DNA of 13,675 nt from CAYWBI01 sp964456445 (GTDB taxonomy: Bacteria; Calditrichota; Calditrichia; Calditrichales; J004): the NCBI GenBank assembly GCA_964456445.1, contig CAYWBI010000104.1, forward strand, positions 1 through 13,675. The letters run 5' to 3'. Every line of letters starts with the position of its first letter. The stretch's first letter is position 1. Of the stretch, positions 1 to 6,908 are shown one piece after another. The position numbers and the translations under genes are program-made. The notes under the pieces were generated by a model. The model had not been told where the DNA came from and did no database searches. It saw only the letters and a program-made list of their open reading frames with translations.

Positions 1-2
1 TG

Positions 3-75
3 AGCTGGTGAACGGACTCGAACCGCCGACCGGCTGATTACAAATCAGCTGCTCTACCAACTGAGCTACACCAGC
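3..75 (-). tRNA. tRNA-Thr (anticodon UGU)
   Basis: Read on the minus strand this is a full 73-nt cloverleaf. The 7-bp acceptor stem GCTGGTG/CACCAGC pairs perfectly (69-75 with 4-10), the D stem is GCTC/GAGC, and the anticodon stem is GCTGA/TCAGC. The loop TTTGTAA places the anticodon TGT at 40-42, which reads ACA threonine codons. The T arm carries the standard TTCGAGT loop on a stem with two G-U pairs. The discriminator is T at position 3 and the next two bases are C and A, so the CCA tail is not encoded and must be added by the CCA-adding enzyme. The gene diverges from rpsT. Confidence 0.97.
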
Positions 76-93
76 ATTTTGATAGAGTTGATT

Positions 94-121
94 AATTTAA
101 GGATTTTAAACGGTAAGTCAA
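94..121 (-). promoter_or_regulatory. Putative promoter of tRNA-Thr
   Basis: On the minus strand TTGACT (121-116) and TAAATT (99-94) are separated by 16 bp. This fits a housekeeping sigma-factor promoter that would start transcription just upstream of the mature tRNA 5' end at 75. Its -10 hexamer is the same as that proposed for the divergent rpsT promoter. The call is a consensus match only. Confidence 0.45.
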
Positions 122-174
122 TACAAATTTTACTCAAAATAAGAAAAAAATTTAATTTTACGTTTTATTTCTAT

Positions 175-203
175 TTGACATACTCCATCCTGACCTTTAA
201 ATT
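175..203 (+). promoter_or_regulatory. Putative promoter of rpsT
   Basis: A perfect TTGACA (175-180) is followed after 17 bp by TAAATT (198-203), which matches the TATAAT consensus at 4 of 6 positions. The start of transcription would fall near 210, leaving a leader of about 28 nt before the rpsT ATG. It diverges from the tRNA-Thr promoter. Confidence 0.5.
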
Positions 204-237
204 ACTTGTCTTTGAATATTTAAAGGATCAGAAATAC

Positions 238-492
238 ATGGCACATCACAAGTCAACAATCAAGCGGATTAGAACATCGTTAAAGCAACGGGCTTATAAC
301 AGACAATACAGAAGTCAATTGGCGACGATGATCAAATCTATCATGAATAGTGAATCTAAAGAAGCTGCGGAAAGCAAGTTGCCGTCGGCTTACAAACTTA
401 TCGATCAACTTGTTCATAAAAACATTATCCACAAGAATAAAGCGGCTCATCAAAAATCACGCCTTACACGGCATGTAACCGCTCTTTCCTAG
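238..492 (+). CDS. rpsT: 30S ribosomal protein S20
   Basis: This encodes an 84-aa, strongly basic protein that binds 16S rRNA early in small-subunit assembly. It begins MAHHKSTIKRIRTSLKQR, the usual S20 opening, and the length is typical of the family. The helical, Lys/Arg-rich composition continues to the C-terminal KAAHQKSRLTRHV segment. The ATG at 238 is chosen because AGGA (224-227) sits 10 nt upstream and the family N-terminus starts there. The same frame is open back to 79, but that extension is AT-rich, lacks S20 similarity and contains the promoter. The gene is monocistronic, with its own promoter and a strong terminator directly after the stop. It converges with lon. Confidence 0.96.
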   Translation: MAHHKSTIKRIRTSLKQRAYNRQYRSQLATMIKSIMNSESKEAAESKLPSAYKLIDQLVHKNIIHKNKAAHQKSRLTRHVTALS

Positions 493-510
493 ATTTTTAC
501 ATCTAATTTT

Positions 511-548
511 ACGCCGTTGAATGAATTCTCATTCAATGGCGTTTTTTA
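511..548 (+). terminator. Rho-independent terminator of rpsT
   Basis: A 14-bp stem (511-524 with 529-542, one G-U pair) closes a 4-nt ATTC loop and is followed by a run of T on the plus strand. The T run overlaps the stop codon of the convergent lon gene (546-548). On the minus strand the hairpin is followed by A-rich rather than T-rich sequence, so termination of lon transcripts here is less certain. Confidence 0.9.
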
Positions 549-2873
549 TCTTTTAAAGATTTGTTTATATACGTCGTCATAATGATCGGCATATATCAAT
601 TCAATATTCTCATATACTTTTTCATCAATCTCGCGAATATCCTTTTGATTGGCTACGGGCAGGATCACCTTTTTTATACCCGAACGTTTTGCAGCCAATA
701 GTTTTTCATTTAAGCCACCAATTTCGAGAACATTTCCACGTAGTGTAATTTCGCCCGTCATGGCCATATACTTGGGGAATTTTTGTTTTTTTAATGCCGA
801 GAGCAGTGCACTGGTCAACGATATCCCCGCCGATGGCCCTTCCTTGGATACTGCGCCCTCGGGCAGATGGATATGAATTTCGTTCTTTTGTACAAAATTG
901 GCGTTGACGCCATATTTTTGTGCCCTGGAGCGGATAAAGCTTATTGCAACCTGAACCGATTCCTGCATGACCTCGCCTAATTTACCGGTCATGGTCACCT
1001 TATCTTTACCGGGCAACAAATTGACTTCAATCGGCAACACATCCCCACCGTAGGCTGTCCAGGCCAGGCCAAGAGCCACACCAACCTCGCCAAGGGCAAC
1101 GCGTGTATTGACCGTGTATTTTCTTTCGCCTAAAAATTCAACGATGTTCTTCGCAGTAACCCTGTGTTTTAGCCCCGGGCTTTCCGCCAGCTTGACCACG
1201 GTTCTGCGGCATATTTTATTTATTTCCTTTTCCAAACCCCGCACGCCTGCTTCCGCCGTATATTCGGTTATGATTTTTTTGAAGGCATCATCGCCAAACT
1301 TTAGCTCCCTGCCGGAAAGGCCATGGGCAGTTAAAGCCTTTGGCAGCAAATGGTCCTTTGCGATTCTTAGTTTCTCCAGATCATGATATCCCGGCATTTC
1401 AATCACTTCCAGGCGGTCCAGCAGAGCTTCGGGGATTTCCATCGTGGAATTGGCGGTGACAACAAAGAGCACCCTTGACAAATCATATTCCGTTTCCAGG
1501 TAATTATCTACAAATTGATTGTTCTGCTCCGGATCGAGCACTTCCAGCAAGGCCGCAGCAGGATCACCGCGGAAATCCGCGCCGAGTTTATCAATTTCAT
1601 CGAGTAAAAAAACCGGGTTAATCGTGCCGGCTTTTTTCATTGATTGGATTATTTTTCCCGGTAGCGCGCCTATATAGGTCCGCCGATGTCCACGGATTTC
1701 AGCTTCGTCATGAATTCCGCCAAGTGAAACACGTACATACTTACGGTTCAAGGCCCGTGCTATGGAACGGCCAAGGGATGTTTTACCCACACCGGGAGGC
1801 CCGACCAAACATAAAATGCTGCCCTTCATTTTTTTTATCCGGCCAATCGTCGCAATGTATTCCACAATCCGTTGTTTTGGTTTATCCAACCCGCAATGGT
1901 CTTCATCCAATATAGAACGGACTTTTACGATATCTTCATTGTCTTTGCTCACAGCTGTCCAGGGAACCGCTGTAAGCCATTCGATATAGGTGCGCAAAAC
2001 ACCGGACTCTGGAGAAAGTGACGGAACCCGCTCAAAGCGTTGTAATTCTTCCCGGGCTTTTTCCAGCGCCGGGGCAGGCATCCCGGAAAAATCTATGGCT
2101 TTTTTTAGTTTTGCAACATCACCGCCAGCCGCGTCATCATCTTCGAGTTCATCATGGATCACCCGTAATTGTTCCTGCAAATAAAAATGACGTTGTGATT
2201 TCATCATCTGTTCACGGGTTTTGCTTTCTAATTTGGATTTGATGGATAATATATGGTTCTCTTTTCCCAACGTGTCAATCAAAAAGTCAATGCGTCTGGC
2301 CAACGACGTTTCTTCCAAAACTTTTTGCTTAACCTTCACCGGTATTTCGAGATAAGTGCCGATAAAATCAATTATCCGCTGCAGATCGGAAATTTGGTTG
2401 AAGCTAAATAAGATATCTTCCGGAATATTTGCATTTAATTTTATATATTTCTTAAATAAGTCAACCAATTGACGTTGCCGCGCTTCTTCTTCATTGGTGG
2501 AAATATCATCAAGCTCAAGAAGTGCAATGGAGGCTTTAAGCGATAGCTCGCCCGCAGCAAAACGCTTAACCTTAGCCTCATATATCCCTTCCACCAAAAC
2601 CTTGACCAGCCCATTGGGCAGACGTATCAGCTTTAATATACGCGCCACGACTCCAGTCCGATATAAATCCCGCGCCTTTACATCATCTTTTAAGGCGTCT
2701 TTTTGGGTCACTAAAAACAGATATTTTTCTGCAGTTACGGCAGACTCAATGGCCGCCAATGACGACTCCCGCCCAACAATAAGCGGCACAACCATGTTAG
2801 GGAATACAACAAGGTCTTTTAGGGGAAGTACATCATGGGACATAGCGATTTCGTCTGTTTTTCTTTTTGCCAT
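546..2873 (-). CDS. lon: ATP-dependent protease La (Lon)
   Basis: This encodes a 775-aa cytoplasmic AAA+ serine protease that degrades misfolded and regulatory proteins. The layout is that of LonA: an N-terminal substrate-recognition domain (about 10-210, opening LPLKDLVVFPNMVVPLIVGR), a coiled middle region, an AAA+ module with Walker A GPPGVGKT at 358-365 and Walker B FLLDEIDK, then the S16 protease domain. The catalytic dyad is intact: Ser681 in KEGPSAGIS and Lys724 in LNEKLL. The length matches E. coli Lon. The ATG at 2873 (MAKRKTDEIAMSHD) is preferred over an upstream GTG at 2927, because the extra 18 residues have no family match. No strong Shine-Dalgarno is visible at either. It is the last gene of the tig-clpP-clpX-lon block, separated from clpX by 343 bp, so it probably has its own promoter. 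Confidence 0.96.
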   Translation of the reverse strand: MAKRKTDEIAMSHDVLPLKDLVVFPNMVVPLIVGRESSLAAIESAVTAEKYLFLVTQKDALKDDVKARDLYRTGVVARILKLIRLPNGLVKVLVEGIYEAKVKRFAAGELSLKASIALLELDDISTNEEEARQRQLVDLFKKYIKLNANIPEDILFSFNQISDLQRIIDFIGTYLEIPVKVKQKVLEETSLARRIDFLIDTLGKENHILSIKSKLESKTREQMMKSQRHFYLQEQLRVIHDELEDDDAAGGDVAKLKKAIDFSGMPAPALEKAREELQRFERVPSLSPESGVLRTYIEWLTAVPWTAVSKDNEDIVKVRSILDEDHCGLDKPKQRIVEYIATIGRIKKMKGSILCLVGPPGVGKTSLGRSIARALNRKYVRVSLGGIHDEAEIRGHRRTYIGALPGKIIQSMKKAGTINPVFLLDEIDKLGADFRGDPAAALLEVLDPEQNNQFVDNYLETEYDLSRVLFVVTANSTMEIPEALLDRLEVIEMPGYHDLEKLRIAKDHLLPKALTAHGLSGRELKFGDDAFKKIITEYTAEAGVRGLEKEINKICRRTVVKLAESPGLKHRVTAKNIVEFLGERKYTVNTRVALGEVGVALGLAWTAYGGDVLPIEVNLLPGKDKVTMTGKLGEVMQESVQVAISFIRSRAQKYGVNANFVQKNEIHIHLPEGAVSKEGPSAGISLTSALLSALKKQKFPKYMAMTGEITLRGNVLEIGGLNEKLLAAKRSGIKKVILPVANQKDIREIDEKVYENIELIYADHYDDVYKQIFKR

Positions 2874-2997
2874 GGTTATTTCAAATCCCGAATTAAAAAA
2901 GGCTGTTTTAAAGACCACAACCCACACCTCATCCGATCAGTGTATTTTGGTTATTTTCCTTATAACAGCCGGGGTTATTATTAATTTATTTAGGTAA

Positions 2998-3193
2998 CTA
3001 TTCAGCTAAATGACGCTTTGTGTTCTAAATTATGACTTCAATGTTTATCGCCAACTTTTTAGATTTCTTTTTTTACCGCTAAGTTTTTTTATGATTTTCT
3101 TTGCGTATTCGCGCCTTTGCGGTTATTTATAACGCATTATATGGCTATAGGCTATCATGAATCCACTTTAGTTTTTATACAGCTGAATAGTAA
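2998..3193. repeat. Segment bounded by an 11-bp inverted repeat
   Basis: ACTATTCAGCT at 2998-3008 recurs in reverse complement as AGCTGAATAGT at 3181-3191. The similarity extends a few bases further out (GT before ACTATTCAGCT on both arms, with one mismatch). The interval is non-coding and AT-rich. It could be a small non-autonomous mobile remnant or a chance inverted repeat. No transposase and no clear target-site duplication are visible. Confidence 0.4.
3072..3131 (-). repeat. CGCAAAG-type degenerate intergenic repeat
   Basis: On the minus strand the sequence reads ACCGCAAAGGCGCGAATACG then CAAAGAAAATC, and ends with TTAGCGGTAA. Imperfect CGCAAAG/CGCGAAT units recur about every 7 to 9 bases. 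From memory, similar CGCAAAG-rich strings occur in intergenic DNA of many unrelated uncultured bacteria. I cannot confirm copy number elsewhere in this genome from one window. Confidence 0.4.
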
Positions 3194-3216
3194 CTTATTT
3201 AGAACAATAGGGAATG

Positions 3217-4464
3217 CTATGCGCTTTTGCGTGACGGGCCGGTTTTATATTTTGGTTTTTCACCGTCGGTAACAACTTTATCCGTAACCGTTACCGCACT
3301 TAACTTGGACATGGTTGGTATCTCATAAAGGATATCCAACATTACGGATTCCATTTTAGAACGTAACGACCGGGCGCCGGTTTTTGTCTGAATTGCCTTG
3401 CGTACAATTTCCCGCAGCGCGGGTTCTTCAAAAATCAGTTTGACATCTTCCATTGCGACCAGTTTTTCATACTGTTTTACCAGTGCGTTTTTAGGCTCGG
3501 TCAATACCTTGAACAATGCGTCTTCGTCCAGTTCATGTAATGCGCCGAGTATGGGCAAGCGTCCGATCATTTCCGGTATAAGTCCAAATTGAACCAAATC
3601 TTCCGGTTCGACCCGGCCATAAAGCTCACTCTTGCTTAACTTTGTACCGGATTCCACATCCTGTTCAAAACCAATGTTTTTTTCACCGACCCGGCGACGG
3701 ATAATTTCTTCCAGACCTTCGAATGCCCCGCCGCAAATAAAAAGTATGTCACGGGTATCGATATTCACCAGTTTTTGTTCCGGATGCTTACGTCCGCCCT
3801 TGGGAGGGATACTGGAGATGGTGCCTTCCAGGATTTTAAGAATGGCCTGTTGCACGCCTTCCCCTGATACATCGCGTGTGATGGAAGGATTGCTGCCCCG
3901 GCGGGCAATTTTGTCAATTTCATCCACATAGATGATGCCACGCTGGGTTTGTTCTACATTGTAGTTGGCCGCCTGATAGAGGCGCACCAGAATGTTCTCT
4001 ACATCTTCACCAACGTAACCGGCTTCTGTCAGCACGGTGGCGTCGGCGATTGTAAAGGGCACATTTAGTATCCGGGCCAGGGTTTGCGCCAACAAGGTTT
4101 TACCGGTGCCCGTGGGTCCGATCAGTAAAATGTTGCTTTTTTCAATTTCCACCTCATCCAAAGGGGCAGATTGATTGATGCGTTTATAATGGTTATAAAC
4201 CGCTACCGACAGGATACGTTTTACCCGGTCCTGACCAATCACATATCTATCGAGTTCATGCTTTACTTCGGAAGGCGGAAGAAGGTCCTGGTCTTCCATT
4301 TGGGCGTCACGTTTGTGCTGCTGGATAATTTCCCAGGCGCTGGCCACGCAATCGTTACATATATGAACGTCGGGGCCCGATATCAGGCTGTCAACTTCTT
4401 CCGCGGAACGTCCGCAAAAAGCACAACGATAAATTGGTAAATGTGTTTTTTTACCCATACTCAT
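3217..4464 (-). CDS. clpX: ATP-dependent Clp protease ATP-binding subunit ClpX
   Basis: This encodes the 415-aa AAA+ unfoldase that recognises substrates and threads them into ClpP. The N-terminal zinc-binding domain has all four cysteines (C14, C17, C36, C39). The AAA+ core shows Walker A GPTGTGKT at 116-123, the pore loop GYVG at 149-152 and Walker B with D181/E182. The RKH loop (GGRKHPEQ) is also present. The ClpP-docking loop IGF lies at 264-266, so interaction with ClpP should be retained. The ATG at 4464 shares its A with the clpP stop (TAATG), and AAGGTG lies a few bases upstream, which points to translational coupling. A second ATG at 4458 is possible. It is intact and of normal length. 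Confidence 0.97.
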   Translation of the reverse strand: MSMGKKTHLPIYRCAFCGRSAEEVDSLISGPDVHICNDCVASAWEIIQQHKRDAQMEDQDLLPPSEVKHELDRYVIGQDRVKRILSVAVYNHYKRINQSAPLDEVEIEKSNILLIGPTGTGKTLLAQTLARILNVPFTIADATVLTEAGYVGEDVENILVRLYQAANYNVEQTQRGIIYVDEIDKIARRGSNPSITRDVSGEGVQQAILKILEGTISSIPPKGGRKHPEQKLVNIDTRDILFICGGAFEGLEEIIRRRVGEKNIGFEQDVESGTKLSKSELYGRVEPEDLVQFGLIPEMIGRLPILGALHELDEDALFKVLTEPKNALVKQYEKLVAMEDVKLIFEEPALREIVRKAIQTKTGARSLRSKMESVMLDILYEIPTMSKLSAVTVTDKVVTDGEKPKYKTGPSRKSA

Positions 4465-5066
4465 TAATCACCTTTTTTGTTATCACTACGTGGCTCAAGG
4501 ACTTTGTCGATCAGCCCGTATTCCAATGCCTGCTCCGCCGACATAAAATTATTACGGTCCGTATCGTTTGCGATTTGTGAGACGTCCTTACCGCAAGCTT
4601 CGGCCAATACACCATTTAATATTCCGCGGATACGTAAAATTTCATTCGCGGCTATTTCAATATCCGACGCCTGGCCTTCCGCCCCGCCCAGGGGCTGATG
4701 GATCATGATCCGTGCATGAGGCAACGCATATCTTTTGCCCTTTGTTCCCGCAGCCAACAAAACAGCCCCCATGCTGGCCGCCTGTCCCATACAGGTGGTT
4801 ACAACATCGGGCTTGATATATTGCATGGTGTCATAAATACCCATCCCCGCGGAAACCACTCCGCCTGGTGAGTTGATATATAAAAAGATGTCCTTTTCAG
4901 GGTCTTCGGCTTCTAAAAACAATAACTGGGCGATAATTAAACTGGCGATTGTATCATCGATTGGTGTACCAAGAAAAACAATACGCTCTTTTAGTAAGCG
5001 GGAATAAATATCATAGGCGCGTTCTCCGCGGCCGGTTTGTTCCACAACCATTGGCACTAAAGACAT
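4464..5066 (-). CDS. clpP: ATP-dependent Clp protease proteolytic subunit, catalytic Asp replaced by Asn
   Basis: This encodes a 200-aa subunit of the tetradecameric ClpP protease chamber fed by ClpX. The N-terminus MSLVPMVVEQTGRGERAYDI aligns with mature E. coli ClpP (ALVPMVIEQ), so little or no propeptide is expected. The nucleophile is Ser98 in GQAASMG and the base is His123 in MIHQPLGG. The third triad residue, Asp171 in E. coli, aligns without gaps to Asn172 here: DTDRNNFMSA against DTERDRFLSA. The codon is AAT at 4553-4551. As I recall, Listeria ClpP1 has the same Asn and is inactive alone. The rest is canonical, including SPGGV and LEYGLIDKVL. The ATG is preceded by AAAGGG. The gene lies 61 bp after tig and overlaps clpX by one base. 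Confidence 0.96.
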   Translation of the reverse strand: MSLVPMVVEQTGRGERAYDIYSRLLKERIVFLGTPIDDTIASLIIAQLLFLEAEDPEKDIFLYINSPGGVVSAGMGIYDTMQYIKPDVVTTCMGQAASMGAVLLAAGTKGKRYALPHARIMIHQPLGGAEGQASDIEIAANEILRIRGILNGVLAEACGKDVSQIANDTDRNNFMSAEQALEYGLIDKVLEPRSDNKKGD

Positions 5067-5127
5067 GTCTTACCCTTTCTTTCAAACATTTCGCTCGTCT
5101 CTGCACAAACCATCGGGCAGAAAGGCA

Positions 5128-6387
5128 TTAGTTTAGATTGATTTCATTTTCGCTGATTTTATTGTGTTCGGCCAAAAATTCCTGAACCTTACGCGTTTTA
5201 ATATCATCTTTAAGCTGATCCAGCAAACCGGCATTTTCTTTATAGATTTTTTGGACTTCTTCATTCTCGATTTTTGCCAAAAATTCATCGATATCGCTTT
5301 CATCAACAACAATATTTTCATCCTTGGCGATTTGATCCTGGATATAATACCATTTCATGTTGTTGACGGCATCGTTTTTATAATATTCACGGAGGGTCGC
5401 CTCATTGGCAACTTTATCGCGTTTTTTAGCATCACGTATAAGATTGTCAAGATAATTGTCGATCAGGGCCTGTGGCAGATCAAAAGGGTTTTCCTCGATG
5501 AGTTTTTGGGAAATATCCTGGTTCAAACGGTTTTCCGCTTCGCGGTCATACTCATTGCGGACACCTTCTTTAATGACTTCCTTCAGCTCATCCAGTGTTT
5601 TCACTTTCGGATTTACCTGTTGGGCAAATGCGTCGTCCAGGGCAGGCAGCTCCTCTTCTTCTGTTTTTTTGACCGTAATGTTATAGCGCTCAACTTTTCC
5701 TGCCATCTCTTTTTGAGGGAAATCGTCCGGGTAGATTTTTTCGATTTTGTTCACCCCCCCTTTTTTAAGACCAACCAATTGTTTCTCAAGTTCGGGATCA
5801 AAACGGCCTTCACCTACAACAACCGATATGTCCGAATACTTTTTACCCTTGATAGGTTTTTCATTTTCATCCAGCTCTTCCATATCGATCGAAACAATAT
5901 TGCCATCGGCTACAGCGGTTTCAACCTCCGTTCGCACGGCTTTTTCTTTACGTGCCCGTTCAACCTGGGCTTCTATAAAAGAATCATCGATAGTATATTT
6001 ATCTTTTACAAATTCCAGATCCTTATATTTTTTCAGCTCTACTTCCGGGTAGGTGTCCACTTCAATGGTCATCTGCAAATCACCATCTTCGGAAAAATCA
6101 ACTTTTTTAGGATCGGGCATGCCAACGATATAGATATCATTTTTTTCGACGGCCTCTTCCAGGGCGTTTTGCAAAGCGGTTTCCATGGTGTAGGTTTCTA
6201 TGGCCTGCGCATAACTACGGGTAATCATGTTAAGTGGTGCTTTACCCTTACGAAAGCCTGGGAACTGGGCCGACTTACGAATCTTACGGATTTCTTCTTC
6301 ACGGATTGGTTGCAGAGCATCCTTTGTCATAACAATATTTAGCTCTTTGCGACAGGATGACAGCTGTTTAATTTCTGTACTAATCAT
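5128..6387 (-). CDS. tig: Trigger factor (ribosome-bound chaperone, FKBP-type prolyl isomerase)
   Basis: This encodes a 419-aa chaperone that docks at the ribosomal exit tunnel and shields nascent chains. The ribosome-binding domain carries the signature GFRKGKAP at 44-51. A central FKBP-like domain follows (about 150-240, with GEGRFDPELEKQLVGLKKGG and YPDDFPQKEMAGK), then a charged helical C-terminal domain. The start at 6387 is fixed by GGAGGA 10 nt upstream (6403-6398). The frame stays open to 6459, but that extension runs through the ribosome-binding site and is not homologous. The length is in the normal range for the family. It is the first gene of the tig-clpP-clpX block and diverges from the L28/L33 operon. 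A 13-base A6G7 run sits in the PPIase region (codons for LKKGGV). Confidence 0.95.
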   Translation of the reverse strand: MISTEIKQLSSCRKELNIVMTKDALQPIREEEIRKIRKSAQFPGFRKGKAPLNMITRSYAQAIETYTMETALQNALEEAVEKNDIYIVGMPDPKKVDFSEDGDLQMTIEVDTYPEVELKKYKDLEFVKDKYTIDDSFIEAQVERARKEKAVRTEVETAVADGNIVSIDMEELDENEKPIKGKKYSDISVVVGEGRFDPELEKQLVGLKKGGVNKIEKIYPDDFPQKEMAGKVERYNITVKKTEEEELPALDDAFAQQVNPKVKTLDELKEVIKEGVRNEYDREAENRLNQDISQKLIEENPFDLPQALIDNYLDNLIRDAKKRDKVANEATLREYYKNDAVNNMKWYYIQDQIAKDENIVVDESDIDEFLAKIENEEVQKIYKENAGLLDQLKDDIKTRKVQEFLAEHNKISENEINLN

Positions 6388-6397
6388 TCTTGAAAAT

Positions 6398-6403
6398 TCC
6401 TCC
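6398..6403 (-). promoter_or_regulatory. Ribosome binding site fixing the tig start
   Basis: GGAGGA on the minus strand lies 10 nt before the ATG at 6387. It decides against the longer open frame and shows that this organism uses Shine-Dalgarno initiation. Confidence 0.85.
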
Positions 6404-6485
6404 AAACATATATATAAAAAATAAGCTTTTAATTTAGAGAGAGGCAACCCTAAAATCAATCTTTTCGCATTATTTTGATTAAATC

Positions 6486-6491
6486 ATTATA
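6486..6491 (-). promoter_or_regulatory. Putative -10 element of tig
   Basis: A perfect TATAAT reads 6491 to 6486 on the minus strand, about 100 nt before the tig start. No convincing -35 box lies at the expected distance, so the call rests on the -10 alone. Confidence 0.3.
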
Positions 6492-6498
6492 CTTTTTA

Positions 6499-6527
6499 TT
6501 GAATTCTTTAACTTATTGGGATATATT
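6499..6527 (+). promoter_or_regulatory. Promoter of the small protein-rpmB-rpmG operon
   Basis: TTGAAT (6499-6504), a 17-bp spacer and TATATT (6522-6527) match the housekeeping consensus well. Transcription would start near 6534, giving a leader of roughly 145 nt that contains the candidate structured RNA. A TTGACA at 6544 lies downstream but has no -10 box. Confidence 0.55.
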
Positions 6528-6576
6528 ACACGTCTTTAAAAAATTGACAAGAAAATGGAGTTGTTGCGGTTCTCCC

Positions 6577-6645
6577 CGGAATGACTAAAAGTGCGGCAAA
6601 TAATCGTCCCTGTTGTGAAACGGGGGATGCGACGAAAGTTTTCCG
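6577..6645 (+). ncRNA. Candidate structured leader RNA of the L28/L33 operon
   Basis: The untranslated leader can fold into nested helices: CGGAA with TTCCG (6577-6581/6641-6645), ACT with AGT (6584-6586/6637-6639), TCGTC with GACGA (6604-6608/6631-6635) and CCTGTT with AACGGG (6609-6614/6619-6624, one G-U pair). The last is capped by a GTGA tetraloop of the GNRA class. A 17-nt internal loop (6587-6603) lies on the 5' side. Ribosomal protein operons are often autoregulated through such leaders, so this may be a protein-binding site. I do not recognise it as a known family, and covariation was not tested. Confidence 0.4.
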
Positions 6646-6680
6646 TGGTTTAAACAATCTTAACAGCAGCAGGAGATAAA

Positions 6681-6893
6681 ATGGCCAAGAAACAAACCTT
6701 TGGCGATAAGGTCCGCAGAGGACAAGAAGAACAATCCAAAAGTGTAAAGATCGTCTTTACATACACATCGCCTAAAAACGGTCAAATGAAATTTTCCGAG
6801 AAAATACTCAGAGTCTATACTGGTGACAACGAAGACCAACGTATCAATCAGGAAATTACAAACGGCCGGGCAATATTAGAAGGAAGAGCATAA
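6681..6893 (+). CDS. Small basic protein, DUF4295/bL38-like, in the L28/L33 operon
   Basis: This encodes 70 residues beginning MAKKQTFGDKVRRGQEEQ, lysine-rich and without membrane segments. The centre, VKIVFTYTSPKNGQMKFSEK, resembles the core of the small Bacteroidota protein family DUF4295 as I remember it (MAKK start, then SPKTGAYSFKEE). In Bacteroidota that gene follows rpmB-rpmG. My recollection is that it is ribosomal protein bL38 of the Flavobacterium johnsoniae large subunit. Here it precedes rpmB and has an extra acidic C-terminal tail (GDNEDQRINQEITNGRAILEG). AGGAG 5 nt before the ATG gives strong initiation. Seen: sequence and context. Inferred: a ribosomal role. It is definitely a gene; the family assignment is moderate. 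Confidence 0.85.
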   Translation: MAKKQTFGDKVRRGQEEQSKSVKIVFTYTSPKNGQMKFSEKILRVYTGDNEDQRINQEITNGRAILEGRA

Positions 6894-6908
6894 CTTTAGG
6901 AGTCAATG

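Larger units (their letters stand above)
2874..3216. other. AT-rich lon-clpX spacer with repeats
   Basis: No credible gene is visible in these 343 bp. The spacer separates lon from clpX, both on the minus strand, so it should hold the lon promoter. A weak match on the minus strand is TTGGCG (3054-3049), 16 bp, then TAATTT (3032-3027), but I would not rely on it. No CIRCE inverted repeat or clear heat-shock promoter was found. Most of the spacer is the inverted-repeat-bounded segment and CGCAAAG-type repeat listed separately. Confidence 0.6.

Noticed and set aside
79..237. N-terminal extension of rpsT
   Set aside because: It reads through a TTGACA-type promoter, is unlike S20, and the ATG at 238 has its own AGGA.
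2874..2927. Upstream GTG start for lon adding 18 residues
   Set aside because: The added residues (MWVVVFKTAFFNSGFEIT) do not match Lon N-termini; MAKRK at 2873 fits better.
2874..3216. CIRCE or other heat-shock operator before lon
   Set aside because: The TTAGCACTC-N9-GAGTGCTAA pattern was looked for and not found here or before clpP/tig.
5164..6342. Open frame of 392 codons on the plus strand, antisense to tig
   Set aside because: It is rich in Phe and Ile, as expected for the complement of a Lys/Glu-rich gene, has no family features, and lies fully inside the well-supported trigger factor gene.
6544..6549. TTGACA as -35 of the L28/L33 operon
   Set aside because: No -10-like hexamer lies 15-19 bp downstream, while TTGAAT-N17-TATATT just upstream is a better promoter.
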